Origin: Chloroflexota bacterium
GTDB lineage: Bacteria; Chloroflexota; Anaerolineae; Aggregatilineales; Phototrophicaceae
Length of the DNA stretch: 17,407 bases
NCBI GenBank assembly: GCA_003242205.1
Contig: QGUR01000061.1
Location: 1 to 17,407 of the forward strand
Direction: 5' to 3'
In this document: positions 7,123 to 13,275 of the stretch, in pieces
Position numbering within the stretch: position 1 is the stretch's first letter
Layout: every line of letters begins with the position of its first letter
Program-made: the position numbers and the translations under genes
The notes under the pieces: model-generated
What the model was told of the DNA's origin: nothing
Databases searched by the model: none
The model's input: only the letters and a program-made list of their open reading frames with translations

Positions 7123-7134
7123 TAAATGTATACC
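7106..7134 (+). promoter_or_regulatory. Candidate promoter for the ABC exporter genes
   Basis: TTGTGA (7106-7111), a 17-base spacer, then TATACC (7129-7134); each box matches 4 of 6 sigma70 consensus bases. It sits about 100 bases upstream of the first exporter gene and overlaps the right arm of the nested inverted repeat. This is a sequence match only. Confidence 0.4.
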
Positions 7135-7235
7135 CGTCCGTTATGTGCCAATTTCGCAAGGTTGGCCCTATGTGGATATATCTCCGGCTGCTACGATAGG
7201 TTTCTGGAGCATCCCGTATAAGGTTTTTCAATCCA

Positions 7236-8993
7236 GTGACTGGTAGCACCGTGCCCCTCAACCAACCGCGCGCGGATACGAGGTGGCTCGCGCGGTATGT
7301 TTTGCGTCACAAGCGCGCTGCCGTTGGCGCAATCGGCAGCGGAGTCGTTGGCGGCATAACCGCCGCAGCCGAACCTTTCCTCGTTGGCATCGTCGTCGAT
7401 CATATTCGCCACGGCGTGCCGATGGACCTCATTCTGCAGGACATCGCGCTCATCTTTCTGCTGGCAATTGTGACGGTTGTGGCCTTTTTCGGCCAGCGCA
7501 CGTTCAGTGGCGAAATCGCCTATTCTGTCAACTACGACATCCGCCAGGATCTGTTCGACCATCTGCTGACGATGGATCAGAACTTTTATCAGCGCTACCA
7601 GACGGGCGACCTGATTTCGCGCATGTACAGCGACCTCGATATGATCTGGCGGTTGCTGGCGCTCGGTTTCAACCGGGCAGGCAGCGCGATCACGACTCTG
7701 GTTGTCACGTTTGCGTTGCTGGCAAGCATCAACCTGCTGCTAACGCTGGCGGTGTTCGTCATTCTGGCGGTATCGACGTCGCTGCAGATGCGCGCCGGTC
7801 TGCGCCTCGCGCCGATATTCGAGCAGGTACAGGAACAGGCGGGTACGCTGTCGGCGCTCGTTCAGGACACGGTCAGCGGCATTCAGACGATCAAGACGTT
7901 CGGGCGTGAGGCCGGCGTTGCCGAACAGTTTGCGAAAGAGAACCGGGAGTATCGCCGCCGCTGGCTGTTCTTCAAACGGCGTAACGAACCGGTAGGGATG
8001 CTGCCAAACGCGATTTCTGAAATGACAACCGGCGTCGTCGTCCTGTTTGGCGGCATTCTGACGATCAACGGGGCGATCACGCTCGGTAACTTCACGCAGT
8101 TCTTCCTGTACCTCAGCATGATCGGCACGGTGCTGTTGCAAATCGGTACGACGTACCAGCGCTACCAGCAGGCGCGTGGCGCGCTCATGCGCATCACGCC
8201 GCTGCTTCAGCCTCCTGAGATCAGGACAGAGCCGGACGCCAGACCGTTACTGAACCCGCGCGGCGAAATTGAGTACCGCAATGTCAGCGTGCGCGACGAA
8301 AACGGCTGGATTCTGCGTAACGTTTCGCTCCACATCCCGGCCGGTTCGGTGGTTGCTTTTGTCGGCCCGACCGGGTGCGGCAAAACGCTGCTGGTCAACC
8401 TGCTGGCCCGCGTGCTCGATCCCGACGAAGGACAGGTGCTGATTGACGGCGTGGACGTGCGCGACCTCGATCTGGGGGATCTTCGGAACGCCATCGCCTA
8501 CGTACCGCAGTCGACCTTCCTTTTCAGCCAGCCACTGCATCAGAACGTGCGGATGGGCATGCCGGACATCAACGACCAGATGCTGGATCGGGCGCTGCGG
8601 ATTTCGCGTGTTTCCAATGACCTACCGCAGCTTCCGCGCGGCCTCGACACGCTGGTAGGCGAGAAGGGCGTCATGCTGTCTGGCGGGCAGAAGCAGCGCG
8701 TCGCCATCGCGCGGGCGATCATCCGCGATCCGGCTATTCTGGTGCTGGATGATGCTCTTTCGAGCGTCGATACCCAGACTGCTGCCGACATTTTGAGCGA
8801 TTTGCGCCAGGTGTTGCGCAGCCGCACCAGCCTGATTATCGCGCACCGCATCGCCACGGTGAAGGACGCCGATTTCATTGTCGTCATGGACGAGGGCCGG
8901 ATTGTTGAGCAGGGCACACACGACGAATTGATCGCGCTGGATGGACACTACGCGCGCATGGTTGAGCGCGAATTAAGCGGCGAGGTGATCTGA
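7236..8993 (+). CDS. ABC exporter half-transporter, degenerate-site subunit (heterodimer partner 1)
   Basis: A 585-residue fused transmembrane and nucleotide-binding protein of the MsbA/LmrA-like exporter type. Residues of about 20-310 hold the six-helix membrane domain. The ATPase domain shows Walker A GPTGCGKT at about 376, a Q-loop (YVPQSTFLF), the signature LSGGQKQR at about 480, Walker B ILVLDD at 501-506 and the H-loop IAHR. The residue after the Walker B aspartate is Asp506, not the catalytic Glu. In known heterodimeric exporters such as TM287/288 and BmrCD this marks the subunit carrying the degenerate ATP site. Translation starts at GTG 7236, with AAGG about 12 bases upstream; GTG 7251 is an alternative, since an upstream in-frame ATG (7170) is followed by a stop. 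It lies 2 bases from the partner gene. The substrate (drug, lipid or peptide) is unknown; no peptidase domain is present. Confidence 0.95.
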   Translation: MTGSTVPLNQPRADTRWLARYVLRHKRAAVGAIGSGVVGGITAAAEPFLVGIVVDHIRHGVPMDLILQDIALIFLLAIVTVVAFFGQRTFSGEIAYSVNYDIRQDLFDHLLTMDQNFYQRYQTGDLISRMYSDLDMIWRLLALGFNRAGSAITTLVVTFALLASINLLLTLAVFVILAVSTSLQMRAGLRLAPIFEQVQEQAGTLSALVQDTVSGIQTIKTFGREAGVAEQFAKENREYRRRWLFFKRRNEPVGMLPNAISEMTTGVVVLFGGILTINGAITLGNFTQFFLYLSMIGTVLLQIGTTYQRYQQARGALMRITPLLQPPEIRTEPDARPLLNPRGEIEYRNVSVRDENGWILRNVSLHIPAGSVVAFVGPTGCGKTLLVNLLARVLDPDEGQVLIDGVDVRDLDLGDLRNAIAYVPQSTFLFSQPLHQNVRMGMPDINDQMLDRALRISRVSNDLPQLPRGLDTLVGEKGVMLSGGQKQRVAIARAIIRDPAILVLDDALSSVDTQTAADILSDLRQVLRSRTSLIIAHRIATVKDADFIVVMDEGRIVEQGTHDELIALDGHYARMVERELSGEVI

Positions 8994-8995
8994 TC

Positions 8996-10900
8996 ATGCT
9001 CCGCAAGCAGAAGCTGCAGGAAGCGGATTTCACACGGCCCGGAACCGAGGATGTCTGGGAAGACGTCATTACCGACCGCTTCCTCATTCGAATGCTGGCG
9101 CGTTTCGTCACGCCGTACTGGAAACAGCTTTTGCTGACTTTCCTGCTGCTTCTGGGCGTGTCGGCCATGTCGCTGTCGCTACCGTATCTTATCAAGCAGG
9201 CGATTGACGGGCCGATTACCGAGGCCGTGACCAGCGGGGCGGAAAACCCGGATCTTTCCGGCCTGATCCCGTATGGCATCGCCTATTTTCTGGCGGTCGC
9301 TACCCTATTCGGGTTGCGCTTTAGCCACACCTATCTGCTTCAGACCGTCGGGCAGAATGCGCTGGCCGACCTGCGCCAGACCCTCTTCCAGCATATTTTG
9401 CGTCAGGATATGGCGTTCTTTAACAAGACGCCGGTTGGCCAGTTGGTGGCGCGGCTTTCCAACGACATCGACGCGCTAACCGAGTTGCTGTCCACCAGCA
9501 TCGTCATGGTCGTCAGCAACTCGATTACGCTGGTCGGCATCATTGTCGTGATGTTCGCCATTAACTGGCGGCTGGCGCTCATCGCGCTGAGCGTGATGCC
9601 GTTCATGGTGAGCGCAACGATTTACTTCCGCCGCCGCATCCGCCGCGCGTCCAACCGTTTTCACCGGATCGTCGCCGAGTATCTGGCGTACATTAACGAA
9701 CAGTTCAACGGCATGCTCGTCGTGCAGTTGTTTGGCCGTCAGGAGGCCAGCCGGGCAGAGTTCGAGCGCATTAACCGGCAGTACCGCGACGTTCATATGA
9801 AAATCCGCGACTACTACACGGTCTATGCGTCGATTCTGCAAATTCTGACGTCGGTCGGCCTTGGCATCGTGCTCTATGGCGGTGGGCAGGGGGTACTGGC
9901 GCAGTGGGCGACGATCGGCACGCTGATCGCCTTTATCGACTACATGCGCCGCAGCTTCGAGCCAATCCTTCAGCTTTCCGAACAGGTGGCGCAAATTCAG
10001 ACCGCGCTATCGGCGGGCGAACGGATCGCGCGCATGCTGCGGATTGAACCTCAGATCGTTGACCCGCCGCAGCCCAAACACATTACCGACCTGCAGCGCT
10101 CGGTGACGTTCGAGCATGTGACCTTCAGTTATGAACCGGGGCATCCGGTCCTGCGCGACATCAACCTTCATATTCCGGCGGGCCAGCATGTGGCCATCGT
10201 CGGGGCGACGGGGGCGGGGAAAACATCGCTGGCGGGACTGCTGACGCGCTTTTATGACGTGGACGAAGGGCGCGTGCTCATCGACGGCGTGGACATCCGC
10301 GAGTTGCCGCTGGCAGAGCTTCGGCAGTACGTGTCGGTCGTGCCGCAGAATCCGTATTGTTTCAACGGCACAATCGCTGACAATCTGCGCCTTTTCGACC
10401 CGTCGGTTACCTATGAGCAGATGGTCGAGGCGGCACGCGTGGCCGCCGCCGACAAATTCATCGAGCGTTTGCCCGGCGGTTACGACTTCATGTTGCTGCC
10501 GGGTGGCGCGAATCTGTCGCAAGGCCAGCGACAACTGCTGGCGCTGGCGCGGGCGCTCATCCACAGCCCGCGCAGTATCCTTGTGCTGGATGAAGCCACG
10601 AGCAATATTGACACGGAAACCGAAGAGTTGATTCAGGAAGGGCTGGCCCGCGTGCTGCGTGGTCGCACCAGCCTGATCATCGCGCACCGGTTGAGCACCG
10701 TGCGGGACGCCGATCGCATTCTGGTTATGCAGCGCGGGCAGATTGTCGAGGACGGAACGCACGAAACGCTCCTGCGCGCCAATGGGTTGTACGCGCGGCT
10801 TTACCGCCGCCAGTTCGCGCAACTGCGTCTGGACGAGCGATACAATACATCGGAAGTTTCACAGGCGACTGAGGGTACGGCGCAGCGGCGCGAAGTTTAA
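8996..10900 (+). CDS. ABC exporter half-transporter, catalytic-site subunit (heterodimer partner 2)
   Basis: A 634-residue half-transporter with an N-terminal extension of about 45 residues, a six-helix membrane domain (about 45-345) and an ATPase domain. Motifs are Walker A GATGAGKT (403-410), Q-loop VVPQNPYCF, Walker B ILVLDE with the catalytic Glu533, and H-loop IAHR. The signature is LSQGQ (507-511) instead of LSGGQ. Together with LDD in the partner, this matches the known asymmetric arrangement: one degenerate site (partner Walker motifs plus this LSQGQ) and one active site (this subunit's Walker motifs plus the partner's LSGGQ). Translation starts 2 bases after the partner's stop, so the two are surely co-expressed. 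The C-terminal 40 residues after the domain are variable. The exported compound is unknown. Confidence 0.95.
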   Translation: MLRKQKLQEADFTRPGTEDVWEDVITDRFLIRMLARFVTPYWKQLLLTFLLLLGVSAMSLSLPYLIKQAIDGPITEAVTSGAENPDLSGLIPYGIAYFLAVATLFGLRFSHTYLLQTVGQNALADLRQTLFQHILRQDMAFFNKTPVGQLVARLSNDIDALTELLSTSIVMVVSNSITLVGIIVVMFAINWRLALIALSVMPFMVSATIYFRRRIRRASNRFHRIVAEYLAYINEQFNGMLVVQLFGRQEASRAEFERINRQYRDVHMKIRDYYTVYASILQILTSVGLGIVLYGGGQGVLAQWATIGTLIAFIDYMRRSFEPILQLSEQVAQIQTALSAGERIARMLRIEPQIVDPPQPKHITDLQRSVTFEHVTFSYEPGHPVLRDINLHIPAGQHVAIVGATGAGKTSLAGLLTRFYDVDEGRVLIDGVDIRELPLAELRQYVSVVPQNPYCFNGTIADNLRLFDPSVTYEQMVEAARVAAADKFIERLPGGYDFMLLPGGANLSQGQRQLLALARALIHSPRSILVLDEATSNIDTETEELIQEGLARVLRGRTSLIIAHRLSTVRDADRILVMQRGQIVEDGTHETLLRANGLYARLYRRQFAQLRLDERYNTSEVSQATEGTAQRREV

Positions 10901-10948
10901 GGAACGACCGGCACGGAAGCCGACTACTGAGCCAATTCAGCAGGGACA

Positions 10949-11038
10949 ATGATGTGCGAACAGGCCGCTGGTGGATCGCGCTTCGCGTTCCCGACGCCCT
11001 GCATGAAATCGCAATGGCTTAGATGGCCACAGCTTTAG
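10949..11038 (+). CDS. Putative 29-codon Trp-containing mini-ORF ending in TAG, in frame with the repeat protein
   Basis: The ATG at 10949 has AGGGA a few bases upstream. It reads 29 codons, ending MKSQWLRWPQL before TAG (11036-11038); the last 11 residues could also start from the ATG at 11003. The frame is exactly that of the repeat-protein gene that starts 12 bases after the TAG, and the TAG overlaps that gene's Shine-Dalgarno sequence (TAGGGAGG). It may be a leader peptide that couples translation, an N-terminal exon-like part separated by a nonsense change (TGG to TAG would join the frames), or chance. There is no independent evidence that it is translated. Confidence 0.35.
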   Translation: MMCEQAAGGSRFAFPTPCMKSQWLRWPQL

Positions 11039-11043
11039 GGAGG
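11037..11043 (+). promoter_or_regulatory. Strong Shine-Dalgarno of the repeat-protein gene, overlapping an upstream stop
   Basis: AGGGAGG lies 7 bases before the ATG at 11051 and is among the best Shine-Dalgarno sequences in the window. It fixes the start of the repeat protein. It overlaps the TAG of the in-frame mini-ORF, a geometry that fits termination-reinitiation. Confidence 0.75.
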
Positions 11044-11050
11044 TGGCGAG

Positions 11051-11284
11051 ATGGCGCTCAAGCGCGACGCTCAAGGGAATATCCTCAGCATCGGCAGTGT
11101 CGGCAGCATTCTGAGTATTGGCAGCGCGGGCAGCATCCTCAGCATCGGGAGCGCCGGGAGCATTCTGTCGATCGGCAGCGCAGGCAGCATCCTCTCAATA
11201 GGCAGTTTTGCCAGCGTGCTCAGCCTGTTCAGCGCGTTTAGTTTCCGAAGCACTCGTGGTTTCATGCAGGCGAACCGGCGCTAA
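11051..11284 (+). CDS. Small Ser/Gly/Ile nonapeptide-repeat protein (xxS triplet pattern), function unknown
   Basis: A 77-residue protein of no family I can name. After MALKRDAQGN come six tandem 9-residue units at 11-64: four ILSIGSxGS copies, then ILSIGSFAS and VLSLFSAFS. Serine occupies every third position from residue 13 to 67 without a break. The tail is basic (RSTRGFMQANRR). No signal peptide, cysteine or enzyme motif is visible. The regular xxS pattern could build a small solenoid or a polyglycine-II-like fold, but that is inference. The repeats differ mostly at synonymous positions (ATT/ATC, CTG/CTC, AGC/TCG/TCA), so protein sequence appears to be under selection. A strong Shine-Dalgarno confirms the start. 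It lies downstream of the ABC exporter genes on the same strand and ends 9 bases before a convergent gene. Confidence 0.8.
   Translation: MALKRDAQGNILSIGSVGSILSIGSAGSILSIGSAGSILSIGSAGSILSIGSFASVLSLFSAFSFRSTRGFMQANRR
11081..11242 (+). repeat. 27-bp tandem repeats encoding the nonapeptide units
   Basis: Six consecutive 27-bp units within the small repeat-protein gene, of the form ATTCTGAGTATTGGCAGCGC and variants. The first four encode nearly the same nine residues; the last two have diverged. Neighbouring units differ at many third codon positions, so this is not a recent slippage expansion. Confidence 0.85.
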
Positions 11285-11293
11285 CCGTGCCGC

Positions 11294-11728
11294 CTATTCA
11301 GCCCGACCTGCTCGCTGCCACACCATCACCCTTGCTGGCCGTGTCGTGTCGGCTTCGCCTCGCAGCGTAAGCGTATTGCCCTCCAGTTCGTAATAGCGGA
11401 TTTGGGTCGTGCCACGGTAGTCGGGATAGGCCGAGCCGGTGACATGATGCCGGACCAGCTTCTGCGCTTCATCTACCTCGTAGCGGCCAAAATAAGCGTG
11501 ATAGCCTTCCATTGCCGTACGTAAATCCGACAGGTCTGTGTACTCGGCGGCGCGCTCATCGGTACGCATGAGCTGGACGGACATATTGCCGTCGTTGTCG
11601 TACATCAGAATGCCGGCAGGGTTTTCGCCACGGCTGTTCAAACGAGCGCCATCGGACGAAAGCGAATACTGCGCGACCAGAAACCACGTTCCTACCAGTG
11701 GCGACGACACAAGCATGCTCCTTTTCAC
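11294..11728 (-). CDS. Lipocalin-like domain protein
   Basis: A protein of up to 144 residues matching the bacterial lipocalin-like family (PF13924 type). Landmarks are SSPLVGTWFLVAQYSL near the N-terminus, the ENPAGILMYDNDGNMSVQLM segment, GYHAYFGRYEVDE, LVRHHVTGSAYPDYRGTTQ and a final VMVWQRA strand. The family forms a small beta-barrel thought to bind a hydrophobic ligand; no ligand can be predicted. The start is uncertain: GTG at 11728 gives the full length, while ATG at 11716 lies almost on top of an AAGGAG. Both leave the LVGTW start of the domain intact. It begins 13 bases after the VOC-protein gene on the same strand, suggesting a two-gene operon and coupled translation. Confidence 0.88.
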   Translation of the reverse strand: MKRSMLVSSPLVGTWFLVAQYSLSSDGARLNSRGENPAGILMYDNDGNMSVQLMRTDERAAEYTDLSDLRTAMEGYHAYFGRYEVDEAQKLVRHHVTGSAYPDYRGTTQIRYYELEGNTLTLRGEADTTRPARVMVWQRAGRAE

Positions 11729-11741
11729 ACTGCGGAGATTT

Positions 11742-12347
11742 TTAGTCCCAGACCGGCGGCTTTTCGGTGTAGGGATCTTTTGGCGATCGATCCGGTGAAA
11801 GGCTGGGCTGGGTCCGCTGGACGATCAATTCAATGGCGTCCGCCAGATGTTCATCGGTGATGTTGTAGTCACCACGTTCGACACGTAGTTTGTGCGCTTC
11901 GTGCAGCACCTGCACGTGGGTCGCTCCGGCGGGCGGTTCAAACTTGTAACACGCGCATTCGATGAGCTGCCCCAACGGATCGCGGAAGTAAATCGAGTCC
12001 ATAAATCCACGGTCGATTTCTCCGGTGTGGCTGATGCCGCGTTCGTCCAGTCGCCGCGCAATCTGCGTGAACACGGCTCTTGAGACGGTAAAGGCGATAT
12101 GGTGGAGATTGCCAATCCCTTCTGGGTTGCGGGTTGGATCAGGACGCCGGTTCTCGTTGGTGAACACGGTCAGCAGCCGCCCGTCGCCGGGATCGAAATA
12201 CAGGTGGCTTTCTGCCGGTACGTCGAGGTTGGGCTGCTCGAAAATGAACGGCATGCCCATCACGCCTTCCCAGAAGTCGATGCTGGTCTGGCGGTCTGCG
12301 CCGATCATCGTAATGTGGTGGATGCCCTGTGTCTGAATTTTCTTCAT
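11742..12347 (-). CDS. VOC-superfamily protein (glyoxalase / ring-cleaving dioxygenase-like)
   Basis: A 201-residue protein with two betaalphabetabetabeta modules of the vicinal oxygen chelate fold. The likely metal ligands are His11 (GIHHIT), His83 (LHHIAF) and Glu130 (QLIECACY), the pattern of metal-dependent VOC enzymes such as extradiol dioxygenases and glyoxalase-like proteins. DPLGQLIE is the usual second-module motif. Residues 141-201 form an extra C-terminal tail ending KDPYTEKPPVWD, longer than in minimal single-chain VOC proteins. The ATG follows GGAAGAG at short range. It is co-directional with the lipocalin-like gene 13 bases downstream and lies just beyond the Hsp20 terminator. 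The substrate cannot be told; metal binding is probable, a glyoxalase role only possible. Confidence 0.9.
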   Translation of the reverse strand: MKKIQTQGIHHITMIGADRQTSIDFWEGVMGMPFIFEQPNLDVPAESHLYFDPGDGRLLTVFTNENRRPDPTRNPEGIGNLHHIAFTVSRAVFTQIARRLDERGISHTGEIDRGFMDSIYFRDPLGQLIECACYKFEPPAGATHVQVLHEAHKLRVERGDYNITDEHLADAIELIVQRTQPSLSPDRSPKDPYTEKPPVWD

Positions 12348-12400
12348 CGCTCTTCCGCCTGCTGCCAGATGTAGAAAGGCTGATAATATCCAAAAACAAA

Positions 12401-12436
12401 AAACGGGGACACGTCCACTCAGGACGGTCCCCGTTT
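12401..12436 (-). terminator. Rho-independent terminator of the Hsp20 gene
   Basis: AAACGGGGAC (12401-12410) pairs with GTCCCCGTTT (12427-12436), and the stem continues after one bulged base with CGTCC/GGACG around a 5-base loop. On the minus strand it is followed by TTTTTTGTTTTT. It lies 16 bases after the Hsp20 stop codon and separates it from the VOC/lipocalin genes. Confidence 0.9.
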
Positions 12437-12452
12437 CAAGCGCCTGATGCGA

Positions 12453-12950
12453 TTAGCTCTTCTTGCCGTTGCCTTGCAGAAGCTGTCGCGCTTTTACGGC
12501 AATACGGCGGATCGGGCTGGGTTTCTCTTTCGGCAATTTCACGGTCAGGATGCCGTTTTCGAGCGAAGCATCCGCCTTGTCGATGTCTACCGCTTCAGGA
12601 AGCTCGACCGAACGCGCGAACTTGCCATACCGCAATTCGCGAATGTGCCAGTTGCCGTTCCGATCGTCCCGTTCGGCCTTCGATTCCGCCGAGATCGTCA
12701 GCACATTACCGCGCACGTCGACATGAACCTCGTCTGCGGTGAAGCCGGGGAGAGCAGTACGAACGATGATGTTGTTTTCATCGCTCGACATATCGACCGC
12801 AAGCGACTGTGCATCTGGCCACAGCAGCGGATCGGCGCTGAAGGGCGCAAACGGCTCAAACATCATCGAGCGCATTCGCTCGAACGCGCGGTTCATGGCG
12901 CGCTCGGCCTCGTAAAACAGATCGTAAGGCTCACGACGCATCAACGACAT
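12453..12950 (-). CDS. Small heat-shock protein, Hsp20/alpha-crystallin family
   Basis: A 165-residue ATP-independent holdase chaperone. It has an N-terminal arm of about 45 residues rich in Met, Arg and Phe, then an alpha-crystallin domain (about 48-140) with LPGFTADEVHVDV, VLTISAE and the diagnostic ASLENGILTVKLPK. A short tail follows with an IxV-type motif (RRIAVKA) that usually docks oligomers. The frame is open upstream to a TTG at 12965, but that codon lies inside the GAGGAGG ribosome-binding sequence, so the ATG at 12950 is the start. It is monocistronic with its own terminator. No CIRCE element (TTAGCACTC-N9-GAGTGCTAA) is seen upstream, so HrcA control is not supported. It is divergent from the glycosyltransferase gene. 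Confidence 0.95.
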   Translation of the reverse strand: MSLMRREPYDLFYEAERAMNRAFERMRSMMFEPFAPFSADPLLWPDAQSLAVDMSSDENNIIVRTALPGFTADEVHVDVRGNVLTISAESKAERDDRNGNWHIRELRYGKFARSVELPEAVDIDKADASLENGILTVKLPKEKPSPIRRIAVKARQLLQGNGKKS

Positions 12951-12956
12951 TGCGAA

Positions 12957-12963
12957 CCTCCTC
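12957..12963 (-). promoter_or_regulatory. Shine-Dalgarno that fixes the Hsp20 start
   Basis: GAGGAGG on the minus strand lies 6 bases before the ATG at 12950. It overlaps the alternative TTG start at 12965 and so rules that longer start out. Confidence 0.8.
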
Positions 12964-13178
12964 AACCAACTAATTCCAATGGGCCAACTTCCGTTTCACA
13001 ACAACTACATTCCATCTTCACCCAATTTGGATATAACACGGGAACATCTGAAGTCTGTAAGAGAAATATTTGATTTACTTCAAATGTCCTGTTTGATTCA
13101 AATGCCTTTTTAACGCGACGTTTACGTTTTTCTTGCGCGCTGCCGGCAAAATATTCAGGAATCATCAACTACGACACT

Positions 13179-13208
13179 GGCCTTTTCCCGATGACTGCGG
13201 AAAAGGCC
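13179..13208. repeat. Inverted repeat 1 upstream of the glycosyltransferase gene
   Basis: A perfect 10-bp inverted repeat, GGCCTTTTCC (13179-13188) and GGAAAAGGCC (13199-13208), with a 10-base loop, about 70 bases before the glycosyltransferase start. No T-run follows. It could be a regulator site or a stem in the 5' leader. Confidence 0.6.
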
Positions 13209-13218
13209 CATATGCTAT

Positions 13219-13242
13219 TGCGTCTAGAGCAATTTAGACGCA
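13219..13242. repeat. Inverted repeat 2 upstream of the glycosyltransferase gene
   Basis: A perfect 8-bp inverted repeat, TGCGTCTA (13219-13226) and TAGACGCA (13235-13242), with an 8-base AT-rich loop, starting 10 bases after inverted repeat 1 and ending 33 bases before the start codon. It may be a dimeric regulator site or a leader hairpin. Confidence 0.55.
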
Positions 13243-13275
13243 GTTGCTTATGTATGTGCGCAGGAGGATGAACGA

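Larger units (their letters stand above)
12951..13275. other. Divergent intergenic region between Hsp20 and glycosyltransferase genes
   Basis: A 325-base spacer with a central part more AT-rich than its surroundings (about 13010-13125). It holds two direct copies of TTCAAATG (13079-13086 and 13097-13104, 18 bp apart) and two inverted repeats near the glycosyltransferase end, listed separately. Both start codons have good Shine-Dalgarno sequences. I could not identify a convincing -35/-10 pair for either gene. A 68-codon minus-strand frame at 12962-13168 looks non-coding. Confidence 0.6.

Noticed and set aside
11023..11241. 72-codon frame overlapping the small repeat protein in another frame
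   Set aside because: It lacks a Shine-Dalgarno sequence and its HRQ/EHP-like repeats are the shifted reading of the same 27-bp units; unit differences fall on synonymous positions of the ILSIGS frame, not of this one.
12951..12965. TTG start for Hsp20 at 12965
   Set aside because: The codon is part of the GAGGAGG ribosome-binding sequence that serves the ATG at 12950.
12962..13168. 68-codon minus-strand frame upstream of Hsp20
   Set aside because: No Shine-Dalgarno sequence at its start, composition like the surrounding AT-rich spacer, and it ends right at the Hsp20 ribosome-binding site. I see no family resemblance.
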